Origin: Streptomyces sp. BHT-5-2 | GTDB lineage: Bacteria; Actinomycetota; Actinomycetes; Streptomycetales; Streptomycetaceae | Assembly: GCF_019774615.1 (NCBI RefSeq) | Contig: NZ_CP081496.1 | Span: 682,001-746,000 of the forward strand | Direction: 5' to 3' | Length of the DNA stretch: 64,000 nucleotides | In this document: positions 50,372-62,079 of the stretch, in pieces | How positions within the stretch are numbered: the first letter of the stretch is position 1 | How the letters are laid out: each line of letters begins with the position of its first letter | Program-made: the position numbers and the translations under genes | The notes under the pieces: model-generated | The model's database searches: none | Told to the model about the DNA's origin: nothing | What the model saw: the letters and a program-made list of their open reading frames with translations, nothing else

Positions 50372-51310
50372 ATGTCACCCCGGCTCGACGAATTGCGTAT
50401 CGAGGACGAGCAGAGCCCCGCATCGTCGACACCTCGGTCCGATGTGACCGGACACATTCCTTCCCAGTCGCACGCCGCGGCCGCTGAGCCGGTGAGCGTG
50501 CCCGACATCGACGGACTGCCCGAAATCCCACCGTTCGACGAAGTGGGTCCGGTGGACGCGCGGGCCCTGTCGAAAACCCTCTTCGAGCGCCTGGAATCGC
50601 TGGAAGAAGGCACCCACGAATTCGCGTACGTCCGCAACACCCTGGTCGAGCTGAACCTCGCGCTGGTGAAGTTCGCGGCCTCCCGGTTCCGCTCCCGCAG
50701 CGAGCCGATGGAGGACATCGTCCAGGTCGGCACCATCGGTCTGATCAAGGCGATCGACCGTTTCGAGCTCAGTCGCGGCGTGGAGTTCCCGACGTTCGCG
50801 ATGCCGACCATCGTCGGCGAGATCAAGCGTTTCTTCCGCGACACGAGCTGGTCCGTGCGGGTTCCCCGACGCCTTCAGGAACTCCGTCTGGACCTGGCCA
50901 AAGCGGGCGACGAACTGGCGCAGAAGCTGGACCGGGCACCCACGGTCGGCGAACTCGCCGAACGCCTCGACATCACCAAGGACGAGGTCGTCGAAGGGAT
51001 GGCCGCGAGCAACGCCTACACCGCGAGCTCGCTGGACGCCCAGCCCGAGGAGGACGACAGCGAGGGCGCGCTGGCCGACCGGATCGGTTATGAGGACAAC
51101 GGCCTCGAAGGCATCGAATACGTCGAATCGCTGAAGCCGCTGATCGCCGAACTCCCCTCGCGCGACCGGAAGATCCTCTCGCTGCGATTCGTGGCCAATA
51201 TGACGCAGTCCGAGATCGGCGACGAACTGGGAATTTCCCAGATGCACGTCTCCCGGCTGCTCTCCCGCACCCTCGTCCGGCTCCGCAAGGGGCTGATGAT
51301 CGAGGAATAG
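50372..51310 (+). CDS. SigB/SigF-family alternative sigma factor
   Basis: A 312-residue sigma-70 factor of the stress/sporulation group. A disordered ~55-residue N-terminus is followed by region 2 (NLALVKFAASRFRSRSEPMEDIVQVGTIGLIKAIDRFEL...FPTFAMPTIVGEIKRFFRD), region 3 (APTVGELAERLDITKDEVVEGM) and region 4 (SRDRKILSLRFVANMTQSEIGDELGISQMHVSRLL). Synteny suggests SigI of S. coelicolor, an osmotic-stress sigma factor controlled by partner switching. The ATG at 50372 has GGAGG at a good distance. A strong terminator follows. Confidence 0.92.
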   Translation: MSPRLDELRIEDEQSPASSTPRSDVTGHIPSQSHAAAAEPVSVPDIDGLPEIPPFDEVGPVDARALSKTLFERLESLEEGTHEFAYVRNTLVELNLALVKFAASRFRSRSEPMEDIVQVGTIGLIKAIDRFELSRGVEFPTFAMPTIVGEIKRFFRDTSWSVRVPRRLQELRLDLAKAGDELAQKLDRAPTVGELAERLDITKDEVVEGMAASNAYTASSLDAQPEEDDSEGALADRIGYEDNGLEGIEYVESLKPLIAELPSRDRKILSLRFVANMTQSEIGDELGISQMHVSRLLSRTLVRLRKGLMIEE

Positions 51311-51354
51311 CCGCCACGGTCGGGGCCGGTCCCCGAGGCCGGCGGACGCCCGTG

Positions 51355-51401
51355 CACACGAGGGCCCGCCCCGGAATCGTCCGGGACGGGCCCTCTGTGT
51401 G
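51355..51401. terminator. Bidirectional terminator between sigma gene and hut operon
   Basis: A long stem with small bulges: CACAC-GAGGGCCCG-CCCCGGA pairs with TCCGGGA-CGGGCCCTC-TGTGTG around a four-base loop. Confidence 0.8.
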
Positions 51402-51463
51402 TCCGCAGGACGTCCGTCGGAACCGTCCGGCCCCATGTGTGCCCGCGGCCCCGCGCGCCGTCC

Positions 51464-52645
51464 TCAGAGGCGAACGCCCTTGTGCCAGACGTCCGTCACC
51501 AGCGGGACGCCCGGGCGGTAGGCGAGGTGGACGTGGGACGGGGCGTCCAGCAGGAGCAGGTCGGCGCGGGCGCCGGGGGCGATCCGGCCGACGTCGTCCC
51601 GGCGCAGCGCCCGGGCGCCGCCCGCGGTCGCCGCCCATACCGCCTCGTCGGGCGTCATCCCCATGTCGCGGACGGCCAGCGCGATGCAGAACGGCATCGA
51701 ACTGGTGAAGGACGAGCCGGGGTTGCAGTCGGTGGAGAGCGCGACGGTGGCGCCGGCGTCGAGCAGCGGGCGGGCGTCGGGCCACTGGGCGCGGGTGGAG
51801 AACTCGGCGCCCGGGAGGAGCGTGGCGACGGTGTCGGACTGCGCCAGCGCGTCGATGTCGGCGTGGGTCAGGTGGGTGCAGTGGTCGGCGGAGGCGGCGC
51901 CCAGTTCGACGGCGAGCTGGACGCCGGGGCCGTGGCCGAGCTGGTTGGCGTGCACGCGCGGCACCAGGCCCCTGGCCTTGCCGGCGGTGAGGACGGCGCG
52001 GGCCTGGTCGCCGTCGAAGGCGCCGCGCTCGCAGAAGACGTCGACCCAACGGGCGTGCGGGGCGCAGGCGTCCAGCATCGGGCCGGTGACCAGCTCGACG
52101 TAGCCGGCCGGGTCGTCGGCGTAGTCGGGCGGGACGATGTGCGCGCCGAGGAAGGTGACCTCGTCGGTGTGGGCGGCGGCGATCCGCACCGCGCGGGCCT
52201 CGTCCTCGACGTTGAGGCCGTAGCCGGACTTGATCTCCTGGGTGGTGGTGCCCTGGCGGAGGCCCTCGGCGAGGTAGCGGGCGACGTTGGCGTGCAGGGC
52301 GTCGTCGGCGGCGGCGCGGGTGGCGGCGACGGTGGTGCGGATGCCGCCGGCGGAGTAAGGGCGGCCGGACATCCGGGCGTTGAACTCCTCGGTGCGGTCG
52401 CCGGCGAAGACCAGGTGGGAGTGGGAGTCGACGAAGCCGGGCAGGCCCGCCCGACCGGCCGCGTCGACGGCGTTGTCGGTGGCGGGTGCTTTGCTTGAGG
52501 GACCGACCCAGGCGATGCGGTCGCCGTCGACGACGACCGCCGCGTCCTGGATCAGACCGAGGGGGCCTTCACCGAGGGAGGGGTCGTTGGTGACGAGCTG
52601 GGCGATGTGGGTGATGGCGGTGGTCGGCGCGGAGGTCGTCGTCAT
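51464..52645 (-). CDS. hutI: Imidazolonepropionase HutI
   Basis: A 393-residue amidohydrolase that opens imidazolone propionate to formiminoglutamate in histidine degradation. The metal site [19 protein letters not shown], then [28 protein letters not shown], and the final Asp in [12 protein letters not shown] are all present. The ATG at 52643-52645 gives the standard length. It is the last gene of the operon on the minus strand. Confidence 0.95.
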   Translation of the reverse strand: MTTTSAPTTAITHIAQLVTNDPSLGEGPLGLIQDAAVVVDGDRIAWVGPSSKAPATDNAVDAAGRAGLPGFVDSHSHLVFAGDRTEEFNARMSGRPYSAGGIRTTVAATRAAADDALHANVARYLAEGLRQGTTTQEIKSGYGLNVEDEARAVRIAAAHTDEVTFLGAHIVPPDYADDPAGYVELVTGPMLDACAPHARWVDVFCERGAFDGDQARAVLTAGKARGLVPRVHANQLGHGPGVQLAVELGAASADHCTHLTHADIDALAQSDTVATLLPGAEFSTRAQWPDARPLLDAGATVALSTDCNPGSSFTSSMPFCIALAVRDMGMTPDEAVWAATAGGARALRRDDVGRIAPGARADLLLLDAPSHVHLAYRPGVPLVTDVWHKGVRL

Positions 52646-52707
52646 CGCGGGGGTGTTCTCCTTCGTCCGCGGGCGGCGCGGGCCGGGTGTGGGGAGGGTG
52701 GGCGTGG

Positions 52708-54156
52708 TCAGCCGCGCACTGCGGCGATGGCGTCGGCGAGGGCGCTGGGCACGTCGGGCACGCCGGTGTGCGTCCCTTCGCGGACGATCTGCCGGCCGGC
52801 CACGATGGTGTGCCGCACATCCGCCGCGGTGGCGGCGAATACGGCCGTCTCGGCGCCCAGCCGGGGCGGCGGTCCGGCGGTGCGTACGGAGTCCAGCCGG
52901 ATCGTGGTGAGGTCGGCGAGGGCGCCCGGGGCGAGGGTGCCGGCGTCGTCCCAGCCGAGGGCGGCGTGCCCGTCGGCGGTGGCGGCGCGCAGCAGGGCGG
53001 CGGCGGTCCAGTGGCCCCGGGTGCGGGTGCGCAGCCGCTCGTTCAGCTCCATGGCGCGGGCCTCTTCCAGCAGGTCGACGACGGCGTGGCTGTCGCTGCC
53101 GAGGGAGAGCGGGCTGCCCTGCTCCTGGAGTGCCACGGCCGGGCCGATGCCGTCGGCGAGGTCCCGTTCGGTGGTCGGGCACATGCAGACGCCGGTGGTG
53201 CTGCCGCCGAGCAGGGCGATGTCCTGGTCGGTGAGGTGGGTGGCGTGCACGGCCGTGGTGCGCGGGCCCAGCACGCCGTGTTCGGCCAGCAGCTGGGTGG
53301 GGGTGCGGCCGTGGGCGGCCCGGCAGGCGTCGTTCTCGGCGGTCTGCTCGGAGAGGTGGACGTGCAGCGGCGCCTCCCGCCGCCGGGCCCACTCGGCGAC
53401 GGTGCCCAACTCCCCGGCGGGGACGGCGCGTACGGAGTGGATTGCGGCGCCGATCCGGGCGTGCTCGGTGCCCTTGAGGGCGTCGGCGCGCTCCGCCCAG
53501 GCGTCCGCGGTGCCGTCGGAGAAGCGCAGCTGGTGCCGGTTGGGCGGGGCGCCGAAGCCGGCGGAGAGGTAGGCGGTGTCGAGGAGGGTGATGCGGATGC
53601 CGGCGTCGGCGGCGGCCGCGAGCAGCGCCCGGCCCATCGCGTTGGGGTCGTCGTAGCGGGTGCCGCCGGGCGCGTGGTGGAGGTAGTGGAACTCCCCGAC
53701 GCAGGTGATGCCGGCGAGCGCCATCTCGGCGTAGGTCGCACGGGCGAGCGCGTAGTAGGTGTCGGGGGTGAGCTTGTCGGCAACGGCGTACATGACTTCA
53801 CGCCAGGTCCAGAATGAGTCCGGTGCCCGCCCGCCGACCGGCCCTTTGCTCCGCGAAGGCGGAGGTGATCCGGCGTGGCTGTGTGCTTCGGCCAGGCCCG
53901 GCAGGGTGACATCGGGACTTGCCTGGACGGTGCCGCGCAGCGCTCGGTGAAAAACGTGGCTGTGCGTATTCGCCAAGCCCGCGATCGTCAGCCCGTACAG
54001 CGCCTCGGCGCCCGGCGGCGGGGCGGGCACCCCGGTGCGGACGGCAGTGATCCGCCCGTCCGCCACCTCCACGGCCACGCCCGGCTCGACGTGCGCGCCG
54101 AGCCAGGCGTGTTCGAGCCAGTAGGTCGTCGGTGTTGCCTGCGGCGTCAGCGGCAC
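52708..54156 (-). CDS. hutF: Formimidoylglutamate deiminase HutF with an unusual ~35-residue insertion
   Basis: A 482-residue amidohydrolase that deiminates formiminoglutamate to N-formylglutamate. Metal ligands lie in [36 protein letters not shown] and [11 protein letters not shown]. Between RALRGTVQ (residue 78) and [11 protein letters not shown] (from 114), where relatives have only a few Gly-rich residues, it carries an extra segment with [16 protein letters not shown] and [11 protein letters not shown]. The insertion keeps frame and may be tolerated in the active-site loop or may damage activity. The GTG at 54156 overlaps the upstream stop by ten bases. Confidence 0.88.
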   Translation of the reverse strand: MPLTPQATPTTYWLEHAWLGAHVEPGVAVEVADGRITAVRTGVPAPPPGAEALYGLTIAGLANTHSHVFHRALRGTVQASPDVTLPGLAEAHSHAGSPPPSRSKGPVGGRAPDSFWTWREVMYAVADKLTPDTYYALARATYAEMALAGITCVGEFHYLHHAPGGTRYDDPNAMGRALLAAAADAGIRITLLDTAYLSAGFGAPPNRHQLRFSDGTADAWAERADALKGTEHARIGAAIHSVRAVPAGELGTVAEWARRREAPLHVHLSEQTAENDACRAAHGRTPTQLLAEHGVLGPRTTAVHATHLTDQDIALLGGSTTGVCMCPTTERDLADGIGPAVALQEQGSPLSLGSDSHAVVDLLEEARAMELNERLRTRTRGHWTAAALLRAATADGHAALGWDDAGTLAPGALADLTTIRLDSVRTAGPPPRLGAETAVFAATAADVRHTIVAGRQIVREGTHTGVPDVPSALADAIAAVRG

Positions 54157-55421
54157 GCCAGCCCCTCCAGTACGTCGGCGAGTGCGGTGACCCCGGCGAC
54201 GCAGTCGTCCTCGGTGGCCGCTTCGGCGGGCGAGTGCGAGACGCCGGTGGGGTTGCGGACGAACAGCATGGCCGTGGGGACGGTTGCGGACAAAATACCC
54301 GCGTCGTGTCCGGCACCGGTGCCCAGGACCGGTACGGGCCGTTCGCCCTTCTCGGCGAGGAGGGCGCCCAGTTCGTCCCGCAGGGCGTGCTGGAACTCCA
54401 CGACGGGCGTGAAGGACTCCCGGACGACGTCCAGGTCGACGCCGTCGCGGGCGGCCCGCTCGGCGGCGGCCCGCTCGATCCCGGCGATCACGGTGTCCAG
54501 GGTGTCCTGGCCGGCCGCGCGGGCGTCCAGCCAGCCGCGGACGAGCGAGGGGATGGCGTTGACGCCGTTCGGTTCGACGCTGATCTTCCCGAAGGTGGCC
54601 AGGGCGCCGGCCAGCCGGGCCTGCTCGCGGGCGGCGAGCACGGTCGCGGCGTAGGAGAGCATCGGGTCGCGGCGGTCCTCCAGGCGGGTGGTGCCCGCGT
54701 GGTTGGCCTCGCCGCGGAAGTCGAACCGCCAGCGGCCGTGCGGCCAGATCGCGGAGGCGATGCCGACCGGGGCTCCGGACCCCGCGGCGGAGCCGCTGTC
54801 GTACAGAGCCAGGGCGCGGCCCTGCTCGACGTGGAGCTCGACGAACGCCCCGATGGCGGCGAGCCGTTGCGGGTCGGGGCCGATCGCGTCGGGGTCGTGG
54901 CCGGCGCGCTCCATGGCCTGCGGGAGGGTGATGCCGTCGCCGTCCCGCAGGCGGTGCGCGGCCTCGGGGGTCAGCGCGCCGGCGGAGAGCCGGGAGCCGA
55001 CGCAGGCCAGTCCGAAGCGGGCGCCCTCCTCGTCGCCGAAGTTGACGATCGCCAGGGGCTTGGTGAACTCCGCTCCGCGCCCCCGGAGTTCGTCGAGGGC
55101 GGCGAAGGAGGAGACCACGCCGAGCGGGCCGTCGAAGGCGCCGCCGTCCGGGACGGAGTCCAGGTGCGAGCCGGTGACGACGGCCTCGCCGGGGGCCACG
55201 TCCTGGTAGGTGGCGGCGCCGAGCCAGGCCCACTGGTTGCCGTTGCGGTCGACTTCGTAGGACAGGCCGCGGGCCTCCGCCTGGGCGCGGAACCACGCGC
55301 GGCAGTCGGTGTCCGCGCCGGTCCAGGCGAAGCGGCGGTAGCCCCCGGAGGAGGAGTCGCGGCCGAGCGGCCGCAGCTCCTCCCACATCGCGTGGAACGA
55401 GCTCGGCACGGGGGGTGTCAC
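54147..55421 (-). CDS. M20-family amidohydrolase (annotated class: allantoate amidohydrolase)
   Basis: A 424-residue zinc enzyme of the Zn-dependent carbamoylase/allantoate amidohydrolase group. Metal ligands are [33 protein letters not shown] and a late TGAGHDA, and the dimer-domain binding motif is [15 protein letters not shown]. It lies inside the hut operon, overlapping hutU (GTGA) before it and hutF after it. No HutG is seen, so this enzyme may hydrolyse N-formylglutamate to glutamate and formate rather than allantoate. That is inference from position. Confidence 0.88.
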   Translation of the reverse strand: MTPPVPSSFHAMWEELRPLGRDSSSGGYRRFAWTGADTDCRAWFRAQAEARGLSYEVDRNGNQWAWLGAATYQDVAPGEAVVTGSHLDSVPDGGAFDGPLGVVSSFAALDELRGRGAEFTKPLAIVNFGDEEGARFGLACVGSRLSAGALTPEAAHRLRDGDGITLPQAMERAGHDPDAIGPDPQRLAAIGAFVELHVEQGRALALYDSGSAAGSGAPVGIASAIWPHGRWRFDFRGEANHAGTTRLEDRRDPMLSYAATVLAAREQARLAGALATFGKISVEPNGVNAIPSLVRGWLDARAAGQDTLDTVIAGIERAAAERAARDGVDLDVVRESFTPVVEFQHALRDELGALLAEKGERPVPVLGTGAGHDAGILSATVPTAMLFVRNPTGVSHSPAEAATEDDCVAGVTALADVLEGLACR

Positions 55422-57088
55422 GCGTCCTCGCCCTCGCCCTCGCGCATCGGGATGCGGACGCCGCGTTCGGCGGCCACTTCCTCGGCGCGCTCGTAGCCGG
55501 CGTCGACGTGCCGGATGACGCCCATGCCGGGGTCGTTGGTGAGCACCCGGCGGATCTTCTCGCCGGCCAGCGCGGTGCCGTCGGCGACCGTGACCTGCCC
55601 AGCGTGGATGGAGCGGCCCATGCCGACGCCGCCGCCGTGGTGCAGCGAGACCCACGAGGCGCCGGAGGCGACGTTGACCATGGCGTTGAGCAGCGGCCAG
55701 TCGGCGATCGCGTCGGAGCCGTCCTTCATGGCCTCGGTCTCACGGTAGGGGGAGGCGACGGAGCCGCAGTCGAGGTGGTCGCGGCCGATGGCCAGCGGCG
55801 CCTTCAGGGTGCCGTCGGCGACCATCTCGTTGAACCGCTCGCCGGCCTTGTCGCGTTCGCCGTAGCCGAGCCAGCAGATCCGGGCGGGCAGGCCCTGGAA
55901 GTGGACGCGCTCGCCGGCCATCTTGATCCAGCGGGCCAGCGACTCGTTCTCGGGGAAGAGGTCGAGGATGGCGCGGTCGGTGGCCGCGATGTCGGCCGGG
56001 TCGCCGGAGAGCGCCGCCCAGCGGAACGGCCCCTTGCCCTCGGCGAAGAGCGGCCGGATGTAGGCGGGAACGAAGCCGGGGAAGGCGAACGCGCGCCCGT
56101 ACCCGGCGAGTTGGGCCTCGCCGCGGATGGAGTTGCCGTAGTCGAAGACCTCGGCGCCGGCGTCCATGAAGCCGACCATGGCCTCGACGTGCTTGGCCAT
56201 GGACTCCCGCGCGCGCTGGGTGAAGTCGGCGGGCTTCTCGGCCGCGTAGGCCGCCATGTCGGCGAAGTCGATGCCGACGGGCAGGTAGGCGAGCGGGTCG
56301 TGGGCGCTGGTCTGGTCGGTGACGATGTCGATCGGCGCGCCCTCGGCGAGCATCTGCGGCAGGAGTTCCGCGGCGTTGCCGAGCAGGCCGATGGAGAGCG
56401 GTTTGCGCTGGTCGCGGGCCTCGACGGCGAGCTGGAGGGCGTGCTGGAGGCTGTCCGCCCGCACGTCCAGGTAGCGGTGCTCGATGCGGCGCTCGATGGC
56501 GCGCGGGTCGCAGTCGACGCAGATCGCGACGCCGTCGTTCATGGTGACGGCGAGCGGCTGGGCGCCGCCCATGCCGCCGAGCCCGGCGGTGAGGGTGATG
56601 GTGCCGGCCAGCGTCCCGCCGAACTTCTTCGCCGCGACCGCCGCGAACGTCTCGTAGGTGCCCTGGAGGATGCCCTGGGTGCCGATGTAGATCCACGAAC
56701 CGGCGGTCATCTGGCCGTACATGGTGAGGCCGAGTGCCTCCAGGCGGCGGAACTCCTCCCAGTTGGCCCAGTCGCCGACGAGGTTGGAGTTGGCGATCAG
56801 GACGCGCGGGGCCCATTCGTGGGTCTGCATCACGCCGACCGGCCTGCCGGACTGGACGAGCATCGTCTCGTCCTGCTTGAGCGTGGTCAGGGTGCGCACC
56901 ATCGCGTCGAAGGAGCGCCAGTCGCGGGCGGCCTTGCCGGTGCCGCCGTAGACGACGAGCTTGTCCGGGTGCTCGGCCACCTCCGGATCGAGGTTGTTCT
57001 GCAGCATGCGCAGCGCGGCTTCCTGCTGCCATCCCCGCGCGCTCAGCTCCGTACCGCGCGGCGCCCGCACGGGTCGCGGTCCCGACAT
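55418..57088 (-). CDS. hutU: Urocanate hydratase HutU
   Basis: A 556-residue NAD+-dependent enzyme converting urocanate to imidazolone propionate. Family blocks are [70 protein letters not shown] and [16 protein letters not shown]. The ATG at 57086-57088 gives the normal length. It is the first gene of the hut operon; the histidine ammonia-lyase gene is not in the window. Confidence 0.97.
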   Translation of the reverse strand: MSGPRPVRAPRGTELSARGWQQEAALRMLQNNLDPEVAEHPDKLVVYGGTGKAARDWRSFDAMVRTLTTLKQDETMLVQSGRPVGVMQTHEWAPRVLIANSNLVGDWANWEEFRRLEALGLTMYGQMTAGSWIYIGTQGILQGTYETFAAVAAKKFGGTLAGTITLTAGLGGMGGAQPLAVTMNDGVAICVDCDPRAIERRIEHRYLDVRADSLQHALQLAVEARDQRKPLSIGLLGNAAELLPQMLAEGAPIDIVTDQTSAHDPLAYLPVGIDFADMAAYAAEKPADFTQRARESMAKHVEAMVGFMDAGAEVFDYGNSIRGEAQLAGYGRAFAFPGFVPAYIRPLFAEGKGPFRWAALSGDPADIAATDRAILDLFPENESLARWIKMAGERVHFQGLPARICWLGYGERDKAGERFNEMVADGTLKAPLAIGRDHLDCGSVASPYRETEAMKDGSDAIADWPLLNAMVNVASGASWVSLHHGGGVGMGRSIHAGQVTVADGTALAGEKIRRVLTNDPGMGVIRHVDAGYERAEEVAAERGVRIPMREGEGEDA

Positions 57089-57108
57089 GGGCCGTGCCTC
57101 CCTGACTC

Positions 57109-57130
57109 GTGAATGGATTGACCTATTCAC
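57109..57130. promoter_or_regulatory. Palindromic operator candidate before the hut operon
   Basis: GTGAAT-N10-ATTCAC, with further near-symmetry inside (GGAT/ACCT), centred about 30 bases upstream of hutU. A position this close to the start suits a repressor site. Confidence 0.55.
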
Positions 57131-57325
57131 AGTCTGGCTTCCCTGAATACCGCTAGTCAACAGGGCGCGGCGGGAGCTTTCCCCAGGCCGGATTTTTCGA
57201 CTTGCCGGGCGGGAAAGCCGAGTGCTAGCTTTCCTGGTGGGAAAGTTGAACGGGGCGCCGCCGACGGGCCCGTTCCGTCCGTCCGACACGGACAGCCCGG
57301 CACGCCCAACGGGGAGGCGAAGGAC
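57131..57325. promoter_or_regulatory. Promoter region of the ABC exporter operon
   Basis: TTGCCG (about 57201) and TAGCTT (about 57224) at 17-base spacing form a plausible plus-strand promoter. They overlap an inverted repeat GGAAAGC-N9-GCTTTCC (about 57212-57234) and a further GGGAAAGTT copy, which could be the operator of the winged-helix protein encoded in the operon. Confidence 0.5.
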
Positions 57326-57847
57326 ATGACGACACCAGTGGATGCCGAGCGGGCCTGGCAGGATCTCCAGCGCATCAGGGTCCCTCAGGAGCGGGTGTAC
57401 GACGAGGTCGAGCGCTGCGCGGAGAGCGATCGGCGGTCGACGTATCTGATGGCCGGCATCATGTGGCTCTTCCTCGCCAGCTACGGCCTCAAGCTCCCGT
57501 TCTGGGGCTCCCTGCTGATCCTCGCCGCCTATCTCGGCGCCCTGACCTCCCTGGCGGTGGTCTACAGCCGACGGTCCCGGGTGCGGCTGCACCGCTCCCG
57601 GTACACCTGGCGCAGCTTCGCCACCTTCCTCGCCGGTGCGGTCGTCAGCGGCGGCACGATCGTCCTCACCGGCTTCCTGACCGAGTGGCTGGCCCTGCCC
57701 TACGGCAGCCTGATCCAGGCCACCGTCTCCGCCGGCGCCTTCGTGCTCTTCGTCGGGCCCGCCAACCGCTGGGCGGTCAGCCCGCTCCGGCGCCGCGGGC
57801 TGGGCGAACGCCCCCTGAGAACCATCCATGAGGAGGTCCGCACATGA
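57326..57847 (+). CDS. Integral membrane protein of unknown function
   Basis: A 173-residue protein. An N-terminal charged helix of about 35 residues is followed by two pairs of membrane helices ([41 protein letters not shown] and [20 protein letters not shown]...[18 protein letters not shown]). Its stop overlaps the start of the regulator gene (ATGA). It may be a sensor or accessory subunit of the exporter. No family assigned. Confidence 0.8.
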   Translation: MTTPVDAERAWQDLQRIRVPQERVYDEVERCAESDRRSTYLMAGIMWLFLASYGLKLPFWGSLLILAAYLGALTSLAVVYSRRSRVRLHRSRYTWRSFATFLAGAVVSGGTIVLTGFLTEWLALPYGSLIQATVSAGAFVLFVGPANRWAVSPLRRRGLGERPLRTIHEEVRT

Positions 57848-58184
57848 GCACTCCCTCGGGGTTCGACGAACTGATCCACCCCTCCACCCGGCTGTCCGTC
57901 GTGGCCCTGCTGGCCGCCACGGAATGGGCCGACTTCCCGTTCATCCGGGACAGCCTCTCGCTCAGCGACTCCGCGCTCTCCAAACAGCTCCACACGCTGG
58001 AGGAGGCCGAATACCTGGAGATCCGCAAGGAGGGCGGCGGCCGCAAGCGACGCACCAGGGTGCGGCTGACGGCCCGCGGCCGCACCGCCTTCGAAGGCCA
58101 TGTCGCCGCGCTCCGCGCCATCGTCGAGGGCGCGGGCCCCACCGCGGCCCACGCGGCGCCCCAGCAGCACGCGGAGGCCGGCCG

Positions 58185-58188
<4 letters not shown>
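57844..58188 (+). CDS. Winged-helix transcriptional regulator
   Basis: A 114-residue MarR/ArsR-like single domain: [51 protein letters not shown] contains the helix-turn-helix, followed by a wing ([23 protein letters not shown]). It resembles the small transcriptional regulators encoded beside ABC exporters. It overlaps both neighbours by four bases and probably autoregulates the operon. Confidence 0.85.
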
Positions 58189-59155
<967 letters not shown>

Positions 59156-59159
<4 letters not shown>

Positions 59160-60100
59160 GGGGGACGGACATGACGACGACGACCGACACCGGTCCGGAC
59201 ACGGCGGCGCAGGACCACGGCGCGGCGGGGCGGGGCCGCGGCTCCGGGCGGCTCCGCCCCTGGCAGGCGGGGGTGCGGCGCGGCGGGATAGAAGTCCGCC
59301 ATCTGCTGCGCAACCGCAAGGAATTGATGGGGTACGTCAGCAACGTCGTGGTGGCCCTGGCGCTCGCCGGCTTCATCAGCGACGACGTTCCCGGCACCAA
59401 GATCCCGATGGCGCAGCTGGCCCTCGCCGGCTTCTCCGCCTATCTGCTGTTCCAGATCGGCCTGATCAGCCTCCCGCAGATCCTGGTGACCGAGCGGGAG
59501 GAGGGCACCCTGCTGCGGCTGCGGGCCACCCCCGGCGGCATACCGGCGTACCTCATCGCCAAGTCGCTGCTGATCGTGGTCATGGCGCTGGCCACCCTGG
59601 TGGTCCTGCTGGGCTCCGCCGCCGTCCTGGTCGACGGCCCGCTGCCGCACAGCCCCGCCGGCTGGCTGACGCTGCTGTGGGTCACCGCCCTCGGCCTGCT
59701 CGCCGTCGTCCCGCTGGGCGCGGCGATCGGCGCGGTGCTCCCCAACCCGCGCGAGGCGCTGGCGATGATCATGCTGCCCGCGATGGCGCTGCTGGTCACG
59801 TCGGGTGCGATGTTCCCGATATCCAAGATGCCGGTGGTGGTCCAGAACATCGCCTCGGTCTTCCCGCTCCGGTGGATGGCGCAGGGCCTGCGCGCGGCCC
59901 TGCTGCCGGACGCCGCCCGCGCCGCGGAACTGAGCGGCTCCTGGCAGCTGCCGACGGTCGCCCTCGTCCTGGTCGCCTGGGCCGTCCTGGGCTTCCTCCT
60001 GGCCGTCCCGCTCCTGCGCCGCGCCGCCCGCCGCGAATCCGGCTCCCGCCTCACCGCCCGCCAGAACAAGGCCCAGCTGAGCGGGGCGCCGGCGGCATAG
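59156..60100 (+). CDS. ABC-2 type exporter permease
   Basis: A 314-residue permease. A ~45-residue cytoplasmic N-terminus is followed by six hydrophobic helices, with the ABC-2 motif region EREEGTLLRLRATPGGIPAYLIAKSL between helices 2 and 3 and PISKMPVVVQNIASVFPLRWMAQGLR before the last helix. It pairs with the adjacent ATPase to form the exporter. Confidence 0.93.
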
Positions 60101-60692
60101 GGCGACGGGGCGAGCGGGGCCGCCCGGCGAGGACGGGGGTTGGGTGGCCCCGCGGGTACGAGGGGCTGGGTAGCCCGGCAGGCACGGGGTGGGGCTGCCC
60201 GGTAGGCACCGGGCAGCGTGGTGGGCACCAGGGCTGGGAAACCCGGGACCCACGTAGGTCGGCCGGGTACCGGGATCGGGCACGGCACCCAGCTCCCGCC
60301 TTGCCGGCTCCGGCCCCGAGCCGCGCCGTCTCTGGCCCGCCCCGCGACGGGGGTGCGGGGCGGGCCAGAGACGGCGCGGCCGCATCGAGGTGGCCCGGTT
60401 CGTGGCGGCCAGGGTCGCAGCGGCCGGCCGGTCACCGGTCCGCGCCGACGACCGCAGCGGCCCGGCCCCTCCCCGGCCCGGGACCTCGACGACGGGGGCT
60501 GCGACGACTGGGGCTGCGGTGGTCCGGGCCCGTGGCCTGGGGTAGCTCATGGCGAGATCGCAGGACCGCGAGACCCGCGAGACTCCCCGGACGGCCGGCG
60601 GCACAGAATCCGCACAACATGCCCACCGGATAGCCGCTGACCTCCCCCTTTGTTCGTGGCGCGAGGCCCCCGCCGGATGATGAAGTTGAGCC
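60101..60692. other. Intergenic region with a perfect 26-bp stem-loop
   Basis: No gene seen. From 60110 to 60250 there are loose repeats of GGGTGGGGCTGCCCGG-type sequence. At 60320-60345 and 60355-60380 lie exact 26-base inverted repeats (loop of nine bases), a strong terminator candidate about 220 bases after the permease stop. The remainder should hold the promoter of the decarboxylase. Confidence 0.6.
60320..60380 (+). terminator. Perfect 26-bp hairpin
   Basis: Left arm begins GCCGCGCCGTCTCTGGCCCG, right arm ends GCCAGAGACGGCGCGGC. There is no mismatch and the loop is GACGGGGGT. Confidence 0.8.
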
Positions 60693-62027
60693 ATGACCTT
60701 CACGGACCGAGACCGTGCCGTTCAGGCCGCCCTCGCCCAGGGGCTGATCGGCTCCCGGCAGCCGGTTGCCGGGCTGCTGGACGTCGCCGGCATCCGCCGC
60801 TCGGCGGCCGAACTCCGCGCCGCCTTCGAGGAGTTCACCGCCCCGGGCACCCAGGTGCTGCACGCGTTCGCGGTGAAGGCCGCCTCGCTGGTGCCCGTGT
60901 TGCGGTTGCTGGCACAGGAGGGCATCGGCTGCGAGGTCGCCAGCCCCGGCGAGCTGGCACTGGCCCGGGCCGCCGGCGTCCCGGCCCGGCACACCGTCCT
61001 GGACTCCCCCGCCAAGACCCGCCCCGAACTCCGCGAGGCCCTGGCCCTGGGCATCGCCGTCAACGTCGACAACCACGAGGAACTCTCCCGTATCGACCGG
61101 ATGATGGCCTCGGCCCCGTCCACCGCACCGATCGGACTGCGGGTCAACCCGCAGATCGGCGGCGGCAGCATCGGCGCGATGAGCACCGCCACCGACACCT
61201 CCAAGTTCGGGATCCCGCTGCGCGACCCGGGCGCCCGCGAGTGGGTCGTCCGGGCCTGCCTCGACCGCCCCTGGCTGACCCGGCTGCACGCCCACGTCGG
61301 CTCCCAGGGCATGCCGCTGGAGCGGATGGCGGAGGGCGTCCGGACGCTCTACGACCTCGCCGAGGAGATCAACGAGCAGGCCGGCGGCCGCCGGATCACC
61401 ACCCTCGACATCGGCGGCGGCCTGCCCGTCAACTTCTCCTCGGACACCGTCACCCCGACCTACCGCGAGTACGCCGCGGTGCTCCACTCGGCGGTCCCCG
61501 GGCTGTTCTCCGGGCGGTACGGCCTGGTCACCGAGTTCGGGCGGTCACTGCTGGCCAAGCACGGCATGGTCCTGGCCCGCGTCGAGTACGCGAAGTGGGC
61601 CGGCGGCCGGCCGATCGCCCTCACCCACGCCGGGGCGCAGGTCGCCACCCGTACGGTCTTCGCGCCCGCGTCCTGGCCGATCCGGGTGGCGGCGTACGAC
61701 GCCGCCGGCCGCCCGAAGACCGGGGCGCCGGTCCCGCAGGACATCGCCGGCCCGTGCTGCTTCGCCGGCGACCTGGTCGCCGAGAACCGCCCGCTGCCCC
61801 TTCTGGAGTCCGGCGACCACGTCGCCCTCCTGGACACCGGCGCGTACTACTTCTCCACCCACTTCGCCTACAACTCCCTCCCCCGCCCCGGCGTTTACGG
61901 CTACGCCCCGGGCCCCGACGGCACGTTCGCCTTCGCGACCGTCCGCACCCCGCAGACCCTGGAGGAACTCACCGCGGAAAGCGGCGTCGAACACGCCAAC
62001 GCCCTGCGGAAGCTGGCCCTGGGCTGA
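60693..62027 (+). CDS. PLP-dependent fold-III decarboxylase (diaminopimelate/ornithine decarboxylase-like)
   Basis: A 444-residue alanine-racemase-fold decarboxylase. The PLP-binding Lys is in LHAFAVKAASL, the phosphate-binding Gly loop is TLDIGGGLPVNFSS, the HVGSQG block is present, and the catalytic Cys/Asp block reads IAGPCCFAGDLVAENRPLP. It acts on a basic amino acid or related compound. The unusual N-terminus and the lack of the canonical lysA/speA context leave the substrate open. A tandem CACGTCAG repeat (about 62080-62110) follows the stop. Confidence 0.85.
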   Translation: MTFTDRDRAVQAALAQGLIGSRQPVAGLLDVAGIRRSAAELRAAFEEFTAPGTQVLHAFAVKAASLVPVLRLLAQEGIGCEVASPGELALARAAGVPARHTVLDSPAKTRPELREALALGIAVNVDNHEELSRIDRMMASAPSTAPIGLRVNPQIGGGSIGAMSTATDTSKFGIPLRDPGAREWVVRACLDRPWLTRLHAHVGSQGMPLERMAEGVRTLYDLAEEINEQAGGRRITTLDIGGGLPVNFSSDTVTPTYREYAAVLHSAVPGLFSGRYGLVTEFGRSLLAKHGMVLARVEYAKWAGGRPIALTHAGAQVATRTVFAPASWPIRVAAYDAAGRPKTGAPVPQDIAGPCCFAGDLVAENRPLPLLESGDHVALLDTGAYYFSTHFAYNSLPRPGVYGYAPGPDGTFAFATVRTPQTLEELTAESGVEHANALRKLALG

Positions 62028-62079
62028 CCGGCGCCGCCGCGGCAGCCGGAGCCCACGGGCCCCTCAGCCCTCGTCAGCC

